DNA of 64,000 nucleotides from Amaranthus tricolor (Eukaryota; Streptophyta; Magnoliopsida; Caryophyllales; Amaranthaceae): the NCBI RefSeq assembly GCF_026212465.1, contig NC_080056.1:9283179-9347178 (forward strand), in the 5' to 3' direction. The position numbers and the translations under genes were made by a program. The notes beneath the pieces are model-generated. The model saw only the letters and a program-made list of their open reading frames with translations, searched no databases and was not told where the DNA came from. This document shows, in pieces, positions 20,401 to 30,699 of this stretch (position 1 is the first letter of the stretch; each line of letters opens with the position of its first letter).

Positions 20401-22301
20401 ATATTTAATGCTCTACGACCCGTTTAGTTGTTTGTGTGAAGATATTCGAATGGTGATGAAACTCGCATCATTAAACTAGAGTATTTTTCTCACTATTTTC
20501 CATTACTACTAAATATAAACTTTCCATATTGTTGGAGTCTATGTTACTTGGACATAGGTACTGATGTTGGATACTGGTACGTGTCCAAGTGTCGGATACA
20601 TCTAAATATTAATTTTACGCCAAAAATGAAGTGTCTAACTGTCATTCCAATGTCAAAGTATCAAGGATCGGACACGGTACGTAAAGCAAGATGAAGAGTG
20701 CGAGTAACATAGGTTAGAGTATATAATATGTCTTGGGACCTTAACTAAAAGCTTAAGCTGATGGTTGAGGTTGAGGTTGAGGCCTCAAGATATGCTATAT
20801 ACTCTAATATGCTCCCTCACACGAGAGCCCTTTGGGGTAGAAGTCGACTTTTCTTCAAGGGGCCCAAAAAGCTGATTTGGCCTTAAGTCATAAATCAAAC
20901 GATAGAGATTAGAAGTAAGAGTTGAGCTGAATTTCTAAAATTGACTACCTAAAGCCGAATCGGCTTTTCTTGGCTGGTACGCGAAATTGCTATGATCTGT
21001 TTTTTATTCTTATTTCTATGTAAGTACTTTGTCGGGTATATGTTATAAATACACCAAACACAAAACTTGTATTACAGTTCTCCAATAGCTTGACAATTCT
21101 TCAAATAATAAACACACTAGGCCCAAGGGAATGTAGTCCACATTGGATAAACTTCGATAAATCTTTCGGTTATTAATTGTGGTGATTTGTGCTTTCTTGC
21201 ATTAGATTTCTAATTGTTTTGATTTTGTGATTAAACCCATCAATAGCAGATTTTGCATTGATTTTGGGGTTTCAAGATTGATTGCTAGATTTTCTCAATT
21301 TCTTCAAACATCAAAATTCCTTCATTTGCAAATCAAAAAGAAAGGGGAGGAAATACAAGGAAGGGAGTTGAAAGGAAATATAGAACTACTCTATAATTGT
21401 GCTAAATAAATCCTTTTAACATTGAAAGGATTTGGAAGGAAAAACCTCTACCCTCCCCTCCCCTTCCCTTCCCTTCCTTTCCTTCCCAAAAAACAATCCA
21501 AACAAAATCTCAAGGAAATCAAACTATCAATAAAGAGGTAATTAACATTTATAGAAAGACTGGAAATTATACCAGAAAATGCAGGCATAATCTAAACAGA
21601 ACATATTTCAAGAATCACCAACAGGAGTAAACTAATGCAACATTTAATCAGTGATCTAACCAAATTATAAAAGAAAAATTCAGCAACAATGGCAAATTCT
21701 TAATTAATAGTCAAAACATTCTCTGTTAACATTTATAAACAATGGATAATGCTTAATCAACAGTCAACACATTAAGAGACAAAAACAAAGCAAAAAGATC
21801 CCATCTTTGATACTGGGTAATGCTACAAAAATGCTAAAGAAAACCCCCAAAATTATGTGAAGTATCCTTGTTCTTGAGAAATATTCCATCTTTTTCTCAA
21901 AACCCACAAAAAAAAAAGAGAAAATAAAATTAATTAAGAGGCCCATTAAATAATTTGACTAAAAAAAACAAAGAAAAAAAATTGGGTCTACCTCCATTCT
22001 GAGCTACACTGATGGGCTCCTCAAAGTATGCCTCTTTTTCCCTACCATGAGACAAATCTAGCTCAATAGTTGTGGGATTTTCACCATTGGTAAATATATT
22101 AGCTGAATTACCATTAATAGTAGGATCATTATCCATAATTACAGACCCATGAAAAGAACTATCACTTGTAAAACTACTTTCACTGCTGGATGAAGTGTTG
22201 TTATTATTTGGTGGGTTAGGAGGATGAGAAGATCTTCTCCTAGGTTGCAAGTCTTCTACACCAATTGCTTCCTCTTCCTCTCTCTCATATGGGACCTCCA
22301 T
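10985..22301 (-). CDS. MEB-like / VIT1-like membrane protein with a 20-mini-exon proline-rich centre (25 exons)
   Basis: Splice reading gives 25 exons totalling 2718 nt (905 codons plus stop): 22301-21992, 20187-19591, twenty mini-exons (listed separately), 13211-12966, 12805-12744, 11413-10985. Every junction up to the 13211 exon splits a codon after its first base, and all junction codons read through without a stop. Architecture: acidic N-terminal third; a Cys-rich block (YCPNCNKCI followed by a basic run, and CFSCFHIF); a long proline-rich middle; a C-terminal membrane domain ([35 protein letters not shown]..) with about five hydrophobic spans. Known: this C-terminus and the YCPNC block resemble Arabidopsis MEB1/MEB2, ER-body membrane proteins of the VIT1/CCC1 superfamily that have been linked to metal tolerance. 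Inferred: an ER or endomembrane metal-handling or scaffold protein. Introns hold TRIM and hAT MITE insertions. Function in this plant is unproven. Confidence 0.82.
11491..12187. mobile_element. Probable MITE in the last intron of the MEB-like gene
   Basis: Ends AGGGGTTGTTTGGTATAAG and CATACCAAACACCTCC are inverted counterparts, and the interior repeats 'aatggaaagg', 'ggtaatggttacc' type words. Flanks tatatttt and tatataga are only partly alike, so the target duplication is not certain. No coding frame is present. Confidence 0.6.
12744..13211 (-). CDS. Exons 23 and 24 of the MEB-like gene (start of membrane domain)
   Basis: Exon 23 (13211-12966) encodes a last proline/threonine-rich stretch, then [21 protein letters not shown] and [10 protein letters not shown]; its donor is ACTT|GTGAGT. 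Exon 24 (12805-12744) completes a leucine codon and encodes [20 protein letters not shown], a hydrophobic span, ending in phase 0 at AAC|GTAAGT. The GGDATTLNxxALGLAN motif is the strongest link to VIT1/MEB-type proteins. Confidence 0.85.
13266..13430 (+). mobile_element. TRIM-family 72-bp LTR plus palindromic LTR
   Basis: A complete 72-bp LTR (13266-13337, TGTTAGAGCATATAAC... to ...CCTTGACA) is followed by the first bases of a primer site (tggtgtc) and then by an 86-bp palindromic form (13345-13430). The palindrome reads forward from TGTTAGAG through cctcaacc to aagcttaag and then backwards to ctctaaca. The internal region is missing. It lies in the intron before exon 23 of the MEB-like gene. 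Confidence 0.75.
13837..19516 (-). CDS. Array of twenty tandem mini-exons (proline-rich modules) in the MEB-like gene
   Basis: In transcript order: 19516-19460, 18746-18696, 18565-18506, 18370-18332, 18228-18184, 18025-17975, 17889-17842, 17724-17695, 17608-17561, 17443-17363, 16943-16893, 16773-16735, 16531-16484, 15786-15742, 15548-15501, 15377-15297, 14582-14532, 14225-14124, 14035-13988, 13887-13837. All have lengths divisible by 3 (30-102 nt), enter with two bases and leave with one, always G, before a GT donor; most acceptors read TGCAG. Most encode 10-17 residues of type D/E-x-P-x-P-P-x-Q-x-P-x-x-P. Three (18565, 17443, 15377) encode a different FPxW(I/F)..CCQ module, and 19516 is a relative (FLCWRFKPK). 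Each can be skipped or repeated without changing frame. The regular design in twenty copies makes chance very unlikely; individual borders are by eye. Confidence 0.8.
14583..15296. other. Largest intron inside the mini-exon array half nearest the C-terminus
   Basis: This 714-nt intron has a purine-rich stretch (14800-14960, aaaaaaaaaagaaag...gaagaagagtaagaagaggg). I found no module with the mini-exon signature in it; a degenerate one could have been missed. Confidence 0.5.
16146..16435 (+). mobile_element. Near-complete TRIM-like element, about 290 bp
   Basis: The 5' LTR is 16146-16217 (72 bp, tgttacagtatataac to acttgaca). It is followed directly by TGGTATCAGAG, the usual tRNA-iMet primer site of plant copia elements, then a ~143-bp internal region without a frame, a purine-rich end (gtgatggggcg), and a 3' LTR from 16361 that turns into a partial palindrome (ggggcctcaacc ... 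ggttgaggtccc). It lies in a mini-exon intron of the MEB-like gene. Confidence 0.82.
17004..17179. mobile_element. hAT-like MITE copy 1, 176 bp, with exact 8-bp target duplication
   Basis: It begins CTAAGTTACTTGGACTCGG and ends GTTCGAGTAACATAG (inverted termini). CCCATGCT is duplicated at 16996-17003 and 17180-17187. Inner words (gtgtccaagtgtcggatacg / aaggatcggacacgggt) form a second inverted pair. It lies in the intron between two mini-exons. Confidence 0.9.
18899..19074. mobile_element. hAT-like MITE copy 2
   Basis: It is the same ~176-bp sequence as the copy at 17004, from 'caatgttacatggactcag' to 'ccgagtaacatag'. Flanks ACTAGGAC and ATTAGGAA agree at six of eight positions, suggesting an older insertion. 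It is intronic in the MEB-like gene. Confidence 0.8.
19591..20187 (-). CDS. Exon 2 of the MEB-like gene (Cys-rich YCPNC block)
   Basis: This 597-nt exon is bounded by acceptor ...TTGAATACAG and donor CTAAAG|GTATCA. It encodes an acidic region, then [21 protein letters not shown], a lysine/aspartate-rich stretch, and [15 protein letters not shown] at its end. The paired CxxC motifs could bind a metal ion. The same YCPNC..CI.. block precedes the membrane domain in MEB-type proteins. Confidence 0.82.
20530..20850. mobile_element. TRIM-family palindromic LTR with inverted internal stub, split by a MITE
   Basis: After the MITE the LTR continues (gttagagtatataatatgtc...aagcttaagct) and then runs back as an inverted copy (gatggttgagg...atatactctaa), with 'ttgagg' repeated three times in the middle. 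It is followed by the reverse complement of the TRIM internal 3' end (tgctccctcacacgagagccctttgggg). It lies in intron 1 of the MEB-like gene. Confidence 0.75.
20539..20712. mobile_element. hAT-like MITE copy 3, inserted into a TRIM LTR
   Basis: It runs from CTATGTTACTTGGACAT to GTGCGAGTAACATAG. The flanks GTTGGAGT (20531-20538) and GTTAGAGT (20713-20720) are a duplication with one mismatch, and this word is the beginning of the TRIM LTR (tGTTAGAGTATATAA), so the MITE landed in that LTR. Confidence 0.82.
20851..21985. other. Intron 1 of the MEB-like gene: LTR-like remnant and purine/pyrimidine tracts
   Basis: Bases 20935-21200 look like a degraded LTR (tataaatacaccaaac, then 'gtagtccacattggataaact..' and 'gtggtgatttgtgctttcttgc'), resembling the LTR-type sequence at 45229 and 56521. 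Bases 21340-21390 are purine-rich and 21430-21490 pyrimidine-rich (cctcccctccccttccc...). Beyond that there is only AT-rich intron. Confidence 0.45.
21992..22301 (-). CDS. Exon 1 of the MEB-like gene
   Basis: ATG at 22301-22299 opens [19 protein letters not shown], then a basic patch (PRRRSSH), an Asn/Ser-rich segment ([13 protein letters not shown]) and an acidic end. The donor GGAG|GTAGAC falls after the first base of a codon, which joins exon 2 as GAT (Asp). No signal peptide is visible, consistent with a protein anchored by its C-terminal membrane domain. Confidence 0.8.
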
Positions 22302-25300
22302 TAGCTTTCAAGAACAGTATCAATGGATAGAATAGTACTATTTTACTTGGTCACACATAATACATAGTAGTAGGAAATTGTAATATTTATATGCATTTTT
22401 TGGAATAATATAATAGTAAAATCTTTTGGAATGATGTATTTTCTTGGTTTTCTTATCCTTACTATATCTCTCATAACTCACTTTTTATGCAATAATAATT
22501 TTAATCATTTATGTTTTAAATTATGCTCAACTAAAAATTATAAAAGTTGATATGATATAAGTATGTAATTAGACAATTTAAACAATATTTTAGTTGACTA
22601 TGAGGGTGTTTGGCCAACGGCTGATAGTTGATTATAATAGCTGATTTGACCAGCTGATTTATTAAATGGTTTAACCAGCTGATTTTGAACTCGCTGCTAT
22701 GAGCAACTTGTTCAAAAACAACTTATTCATATCAATAAACTGTTTCAACCAACTAGCTCACCAAACGCTAGCATTAGCTGGTTTGTGACCACCCTACCTT
22801 CTATCTACATCAAAATATGTTAAAATTGTTTAATAAGCTAATTTGCTAAACATCTTCTATATTTCTTCTTATACATTAGTTGTAATATATAAATCAAACT
22901 TAAAATAAAAATGGTACCAGTAAGTAGAACATAGCGAGTATTTAGAATCAGGGCAGTATGAGTTAGATAGATCAGGTTTTTTGTGTGTGTAAACTCAAAA
23001 GAACCAAAATTAACTTTTCGCGCAGATCTTAATATAAACTTAAAATCAAATGACTTTTATTATGAGTTTTTAAAAATTCTAAAAAGTTGGTATTTAGTAA
23101 ATACATATTGAAACAAATTTATCAAATATCATACGAATATGTTTTTTCATATAGATCGATGAAAAATCCTAGTCAAAATTTGATGCTAAAATTTGTAAAT
23201 TCTATTTGAGAAGATCATATGAATGCGGAGGGAGTATTAAAATGGAGAAAAAGAATGAATATTAAGAATGACCTTACTAAAAGTGAAATTATTGAAAAAC
23301 AACAATGCCAAAATGAGTAAAACAAATCAAAATAAAAAGTGGTGCTTCATTAAAGAAAAAAATATTTTCTCTATCCTATCAAATTTACACTGCTTTTCGT
23401 TTTAATCAATCCTACCAAATTTATCTCATTTTTATTTTTAATTATAGCTTATACATTTATTTTTAATTATCATTTACACATTTAAAAATATCATTTCATT
23501 TCCTTCACTTATTTATCGTACTTTTTCATAAAATATCATTTTATCTTCTATTTTTTATATTCCCATTAATTGTAAATATGTAGCCGTTATAAAAATGTTT
23601 GAAGAGAAGTGGTAACAACAATAATACCAACAAAAATCTTGCTTGTAGTGCAATTTTCTTTTTTGTCTTTAGAGAATAGTTAATAGTACTCCAAAGTGAA
23701 ATGCTAAGTCAATGTCATTAATTATCATAATATCTTAAGTTTTAGCTGGCTTGATTAGGATTCTTGGTGTTGAAAATAATAAATGGGATGAGGGTTGTTG
23801 GTTAGTTTACTAAATTATTTAAGTCTTTATTTATAGTCAATGCTAAATTAAATATTTATATTGAATATAGGGTCATAATTAGGAAAAAAAAAAAAAAAAA
23901 AAAAAAAACTTAGTCTACACTGTAAAATAATCACAAACTTTCAATTAAATATTAATTGATGAGGAGATTTAATTTATTAATAAGTTTTCAATTCTTTTAA
24001 CTCTGTAATAAAGAAAAATTGATTATTATTTCAGGTGAATAATTACAAATAAGATTTTAAATTCGATTTTCGCTATCATCTTTTAACTCTCACATATTCC
24101 CTCGACCGATCTTATAGTAAAAAAACATATGTAACAAAAGGATGGAACTATCGTATAAAATACCATATATGGTAAAAAAAATATAAATAAGATGATGAAA
24201 GTTAAAAAAAATTACTCATAAAATTCAAATGTATATTAAATAAAAATAAAAATAGAACTAATTAATAGATAATGATTGGACTACACTAGATATGTCAATT
24301 AAACTTCAAAAACTCAAAATCAACGTAATTTTGTTTTGAAGTCTTGTTTCTGTTGTATACGTATAAAGAGTGTGTGGGAAAATCCTTCTTATAAGGTGTG
24401 CCTCTTACTCATATTGATGCAAATTGAGAGTTTGGGGTTCTCTTTTTGTTTCCATACTTTTGAATATGTTTGTTCTGGATTAATGAAATAATTTTTATTT
24501 TTCAAATAAAAAATAAGACATTATTTTAGAGTCACATAATACAAGTTTAAACGGACGCATGCAAAGTGTAGTCATCATAGTCAGTTGATATCACTTAAAT
24601 CTAAAATAAAATTAAGTAGTGCATGTAAATATACGTTACATGAGTAGGTTAGTATATTGCCTTCTACATAAGTGACCAGGGTGTGTAGCCTAGCAAACAT
24701 TTTTTTTTATTTTCCATTTCGAAACCAAAATACCAAAAAAAATATCTCTTTAATTAAATAATTAAATATGTCTAGTTTATTTTGAGTCCCATACTAATCA
24801 CATATAACATCTTCGTATATTGTATTGTTGTTTTAGGAATTGAATTGTTGTTTGTTTTAATTGTTTGTGCAATTTGATGTTGTTTGCTTAGATGTGGACA
24901 TTAGGTACGATTATTAGTATTTGTGCTATTGGTGTTTTTAGCATAAATTTGGATTAAATAACCAATAATAAAACAATATTGAAAACTACTAAAAAATAAT
25001 ACTAATTAATTTTTATTATTATACTTTGAATTGGACATGTATTCTAAAAAATAAAGATATTATGTGCCACTTTAATAATATAAAAATTCTGCACAACCCA
25101 AGATTCTAATTTTTAAAAAAATTTTGACATTATTTTTTTTCTGTATTCGGTGCAGAACAAACAAAAAGGTGAAAGAAATGAGTAATTTTATTCATGAGTA
25201 TTTCTAAGTATCTACGTCATAGTGTGAAATGTGTCATTGGTTAATTTTGATCTGAAGGAGAAAGACAGAAGCTACAAGGACAAGGGTGGGACTTGGGATG

Positions 25301-25328
25301 GACCAAGAATTAAAAATGTCCATCTCCA
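22302..25328. other. Intergenic region upstream of the MEB-like gene
   Basis: No gene was recognised. It probably contains the MEB-like promoter just right of 22301. Bases 22603-22795 (gtgtttggccaacggctgat ... caccaaacgctagc) look like a MITE with TGTTTGG/CCAAAC ends. A Stowaway-like end 'gcggagggagta' lies at 23227-23238 and 'tctctatcctatcaaatttac' at 23370 is another such fragment. A 25-base poly(A) run is at 23883-23908. Confidence 0.5.
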
Positions 25329-25337
25329 TTTCTTTTC

Positions 25338-25804
25338 GAAAATTTAAATAAAATAAGATTATTTAACAATTTAATTTCAACAATAAGCTTTGTGAAAACT
25401 TAATTTTCAAAATAAGCGTCCGTATATCCAAATCTAGCCTTGGAGTAAGTCGTTGTTACTAACAGCGAAAGAAAAAAAAAAAATAAAAGTCATTAGTCGC
25501 TGTTACTAACAGCGACTTAGGGAGTTGACCAGTCAACTCCTTAAGTCGCTGTTAGTAACAGCGACTTTAAGGTTAATTGATCAACTCCTTAATCTCGTAA
25601 GTTGGAATGAAGAAGTAACTGATAACTGAAAACTTAAAATTCATTAAGTCGCTGTTACTAACATCGACTTAAAAAAAATTTTTTTTTTTTAAGTCGCTCC
25701 AAGGCTAAGTTTGAATGTACGGACGCTTATTTTGGGAATTAAGTTTTCACGAAGCTTATTTTTGGAATTAAGTTGTTAAAACATCTTATTTTATTCAAAT
25801 TTTC
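25338..25804. mobile_element. Mutator-like foldback MITE with exact 9-bp target duplication
   Basis: The arms start GAAAATTTAAATAAAATAAG and end in the inverted TTATTCAAATTTTC; each arm is ~115 nt (shared words aataagcgtccgta, tagccttggag, gaaaacttaatt). TTTCTTTTC is duplicated at 25329-25337 and 25805-25813. The centre holds four copies of the self-complementary word GTCGCTGTTACTAACAGCGAC or variants of it, in either orientation (about 25451-25472, 25497-25518, 25543-25565, 25650-25670). Total 467 bp and no coding frame. Confidence 0.9.
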
Positions 25805-25813
25805 TTTCTTTTC

Positions 25814-26728
25814 CTTAAGCGTTTCTACATCCACATAAGGAATTATTATATAATTTGTTTTTTATTTTTTTTTTGAATGAGACACTTTTGTTAGGATTGT
25901 GTAACCTTTGTTATTTGGTATTAAACCAAATTGAGATTTGGCTGCCGCAGTCTCTTTAGGATTTTTGGTTTTTGTTTTTAATTTTTGGTTGAGCGGTCAA
26001 ATATAATATTTAATGAATAGTCTTTTTTTTTTTTTTTTTTTTATACTTTTTAAGCTAATTTTTAAGTTAAAGTCGATAATTAATTTTATCAAATTTCATA
26101 TTTATTCTGCTATTTTTATCTTTTGTCCTAACCTTACTCTTACCGCTTTTTACTCTATTATGGATTATTGTTTCCTCCTTTTCCCATCGCTTTCATTCAT
26201 CTCTTTCTTTCGTCAGAACATATAACATAAAAATTAAAAAAACCAAATAATAACTCGAAACAAGGGAAGACACGAGGAAAGATAATTTTTTTTGCTCCTG
26301 ATGTGTTGCTAAGTTAAATTAAGGGGAGTAATGAACAACAAGCAATAAGCAACAAGCAACAACCAACGAGTAGCGAGCAACGAGGAAGGATAAGCCAAAT
26401 AATAACCCGAAACAAGTAGCCTTGCTAAGTTGTGTTGATCATAGACTTGATTGGAGTTTCTCATTGAATGTTGTTTGAGATATGTTTGGGACAATATGAT
26501 CTTGCAGTACATTGATGTAAGGAATTAAACAACGATATTAGATGAAGAAATTTATGAATTGCAAAAACATTTTAATTAGGATTTTTTTTTTTATTAAAAT
26601 CAAAAGGGGAAAATAAATGACAATAGATATTGTGTATTATTTGATTCAAAAGTCAGATTTTAGGGTTGTTTAAATGTGTTTTTAAAAGCCAATTAAATGA
26701 TCATAAAACTTACACATCTATCTATCTA
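25814..26728. other. Intergenic, AT-rich, no gene seen
   Basis: A T-run lies at 26023-26042. The phrase 'ccaaataataac(t/c)cgaaacaag' occurs twice (about 26243 and 26395), with ~150 bp between starts, suggesting a small direct duplication. Nothing else was recognised. Confidence 0.5.
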
Positions 26729-27292
26729 TCTATATATTATACTAAAGCAAAATACGAATAACATAAGCATACTGAAAAGTGATGAGTTGTCAACTTCTCA
26801 AGAGATATTTTCCCTCCATTTATGAAAGGTGATGTCATTATTTGCTAATAAAGTGTATGAGAAATATTTGACTTATCATTATATTTGCTTTCATTAAATT
26901 GTTTGAAAGAGATGTATGTGACTTTTTATTATTCAATACACAATAATAATTTGCCAGCTTTCATTTTGAAAACCAAAAAAATTTGTTCACTGTAATAATA
27001 ATCTGCTAACTTTCGTTTTAGAAACAAAAAATAATAATTTATCACTTACAATCTTAAAGTGATCAATAAAATTTAAATAATATTAAAAATAACATTATTT
27101 AACATCTTAAATAACTTATAAAAAAGTATTTTTAAAATCAAAGATAAATTAAATATTATCTATTATATGCTATTAATAATTCATTGAAAATCAATAACCA
27201 ATAACTTACTATTTATTTTCTTTTTTTTTTTAAATAATAAAAACAATAAAATAAAATAAAAAAAAACCATGTATCGTACGAGGATTATCTAG
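26729..27292. mobile_element. Non-autonomous Helitron-like element
   Basis: The 5' end reads TCTATATATTATACTAAAGC and the 3' end has a small hairpin (cgtacg within atgtatcgtacgagg) about ten bases before the terminal CTAG followed by T. TC at the start, hairpin then CTRR at the end, and no target duplication are Helitron hallmarks. It has no coding frame. A related 3' end is at 55861-55887. Confidence 0.6.
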
Positions 27293-29057
27293 TATCCTTA
27301 CTAAGGAAGAATTAAATATCTCTTATGTTAGTTGGTAGAATTTGTCAAAATTTTAATCATGCAAGTTAGTGTTTCAAATATTTTTCATCATAAAGAGTTT
27401 TAATTTGAAGAAAAAAATAGCATTTTTATTTAGTAGTTTCTAACAAATTTAAAAAATAACATCATACAAACTCTACACTTCTTGTTGTCAAGGATTACTT
27501 TTAGCAATCAGAGATAAACGAAAACTAAAATTAGTTACGCAACATTAGTTATGATACAATAGTACAACTGATCAAAACTATTGTGAAATCAATAAGATAA
27601 TACATCAACTCATCAGTATTATTCTATCCCTTAGAATTAACTATATTGTGATTTTGTACGTGAAGAATTTTTAAACCCATTGCATTAATAACCTAACAAT
27701 ATTAGTACACTCACAAACATTTTATTTTCGTATGTTTAAAATCGATTATCGAATTGATCTAATATTTGAATTTTTGACTTTTTACATAGTAAAATTCATG
27801 ATTGAATTCAGATCTGAGTCGTACTATACAATTTAATCCGAAATTGAATAGGATACCATGATAAATTCCTACTCATGATGCCATGGGCCATGCTCATTGG
27901 GAAAACGTGTTTTCCATACATCATTAAGTAGTTCAATAATTCAGGCAAATATTTGTACAAATGAACAGTTGCACAGCTCGTTGACTGTGCCATGGAATTA
28001 ATACCAACATGTGAAAACATGAATTATAAGACAACATGACATCTAGTGGGAACTTTAAAATGACAAAAACTATAACCTAAGAATATCAAATAACTTTTCT
28101 TTAAACAGATCAATCTCATGAAGGGTCCACAAATCTCACAATGTAAGGAGAACTCTAAATTAGGCGTTGATCACATGGGTTTAAATAAAAAACTTATTTT
28201 ATAGTCCCCACTATTTATTATATATTTTCATTCGACTTTTTAACAATTTTTAGATAGTCAAATAGAACTACATGCGTAGGAAATAAAATCTAATTTATAG
28301 TAGAATTTAATAAGTGTAGGAGAAAAAATCCAATTTATAGTCAAATGGGACCACATATGTAGGAGGAATAGTCCAACTAAGGTAAAAAAGTATTAAAAAT
28401 AAAATGTGACATTTAAGATGACTTGACTAAATATAAAAATGGAATACATATGCCGGATAGAAAGGAATATATTTTTTATCAAAGTTAACCTTTTTTAAAA
28501 TTCTAATCATGTTAGAAAATCTCTAATTACAAATAAAAACAAAAATATATTGAGTATTTCAAAAATAAAAAGAAAAACTCTGTCACGAAATTCTAACAAC
28601 AAAATGAAGAATTTTCCAACTTGTCCTATGGAATAAAGACAGGTGTACATGTTGCTAATCTGCAATTATGAAATGTTAACCAACTAATAAGCTTTAGATA
28701 ATCTAGTTTATATCCACAATTTCATAGTTCAAATTAATTGTGGTGGTTTATGAAGTGACTAATTAAGGGAACTAAATGAAAGAAAAAGTTGCTAGATAGA
28801 AGAGACTCTAGAAATTTACCCTTTGAATTGTGTTTAAAGTTGATGAAGGAAAAAATATATATCCCTAGACCCTAAATAACTTTTGTTTTAATTTCAAATT
28901 CTTTAACATTAACTACGTTTTTTATAGTTCTTAATTTTAAATTTTTAGTTTGAATTGTTTATTTTTTGTTTACTGTGAAAAATAAAATAATATTAAATGA
29001 AATAAGTTTGAGTTATACAAATTAATTTCACTCGAAAAAACTTGTATAATTAAATAA
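27293..29057. other. Intergenic, AT-rich, with one MITE-like stretch
   Basis: Bases 28180-28475 ('tagtccccactatttatta...' to 'aagatgacttgactaaatataaaaatggaatacatatgcc') resemble the Stowaway-like element at 61907. No gene or RNA was recognised in the remainder. Confidence 0.45.
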
Positions 29058-29450
29058 CACTACAAAAGAATAATAAAATGGTGACTACACATTTTGTCGC
29101 CAATTAATAGCTAAATGGTCAAAAAGTGGGACGGACGACAGGCTCGCAATTGGCTCTAAGGCGGTCGCCTTTTCGTTGGTCGCTAAATTAAAAGTGGACG
29201 CCATTTTTTCAAAACACAATGGCGATCAGCTGGTGACGAACATACCATCGCCAAAAAGCAGTCTGAAGTGGCGACCACCCTTGTCGTCACAAGACTATCG
29301 CGCAGCATAGGGCGACGAAAGTGCCATCGCCAACCACTTCCTGAATGGGCGACGAACCACGCTGTCGCTAGCCTCTCGCCTATTCTTTCTGATTGTAGGC
29401 GACCAACGGCCCGTCGCCAACTTGAACGCATTTTTTTTTAGCTTTTTCGC

Positions 29451-29453
<3 letters not shown>

Positions 29454-29534
<81 letters not shown>
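29454..29534. repeat. (AT)n microsatellite, about 80 bp
   Basis: Pure alternating AT inside the left subterminal part of the CACTA element. Confidence 0.96.
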
Positions 29535-29537
<3 letters not shown>

Positions 29538-29729
29538 AATATTAAGATAAAAATATACACATAAAACAAATAAATAAAATATAAACAAAAGTGAGACATA
29601 TTATATATGAAACAAAAGTTTATCTACAAAGTCACAAAAGTTACATATATTTAGTCATTGATTAGGAGGATGTGGAGGAGGGGATTGATACAAATTGAGA
29701 TGCGATTGAACAAATCTCAATAAAAGTTC

Positions 29730-30562
29730 TCATTCTCTTTCTATTTGTTCAGTCAACCTTTGGTGAGTCTCATAGGCAGTTTGAGCATTTTCCATTTGTA
29801 CCGCTTCCCATAATCGATTGTTAAACTCCATTTTCCGTGCTTCCAAATCTGCAAACCTTTGTTGAATGATGGTATTATAATCAGGTTGTGTAGGCTTAGA
29901 AAACGGATAATCCGTTGAATCTGGTGGATAAATAATTTGGGAGGCGGACCCAACCCCAAATACCTCTCTACTTTTTTTGCTCTTTGTGCTTGACTCGGTA
30001 TCTACATTTTTAATAGCATCCAACCAAATTTGACTTGAGTTGCGGGTTGGATGCTCCTTCATTAAAACACGATATTCATCCTTTAATAAAACAAACAAAT
30101 CAATTAGAAATAAACAAGTTAATAATTGATACTAAAATAAAAAAAATAAACTTTTTGCATTAATTAAAAAAAATAAAATTAAAGAAATAAACATGTTTAA
30201 AAAATTATTACATTAACTTTTTACGACTTTGTATTAATCCATTGAGAATAATCTCCAGATTCAGTGTCAAAGACCCCATGTGTTCGTGTAAATTTTTCAT
30301 AGGGTGTGGGCCTTTGACCTTTCGATTGTTCCTGAAATTAAAAAAAAAATGATTTAAAATCAACCAAAAGATAATAAACCAATTTAATATAATACTACTT
30401 AATTAACTAAATACTCACCAAATCTCGCATGGTTCTGGCGTGTGGGACTGAGCCATGTATATGGGTGGCTTCAACTTTGTCTCTTCCTCCACATCGATTA
30501 GAGGAATTCCTAACCGATACAACTTTATTATCTGCGCGTTCCCAATCATTTTTCCATCGTGC
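29730..30562 (-). pseudogene. CACTA TNPA-like (Transposase_24-type) gene remnant
   Basis: Three segments can be joined on the minus strand: 30562-30419 (RWKNDWERAD.. then GGRDKVEATHIHGSVPHARTM), ending at a GTGAGT donor; about 30332-30230 (EQSKGQRPTPYEKFTRTHG, with GVFDTESGDYSQW), ending near GTAAAA; and 30087-29730 (DEYRVLMKEHPTRNSSQIW to the end). The pattern H(T/I)xGS.xxAR...RxPTxxExFxxTH is typical of plant En/Spm-type TNPA proteins. Upstream exons are not clear and the gene may be decayed. Confidence 0.65.
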
Positions 30563-30699
30563 CTAAGTCTCATTATCGATGGAAGGGGGTTTAAAATTAG
30601 GCGCGCTTTTCAACTTTTTTGTGCGCTTTGAAAAGCATATCCGCATAGCGCTTTGCGGCTTTTTCCTCCCATGACCTCCTAACGAAATGTTCGAGGCAA

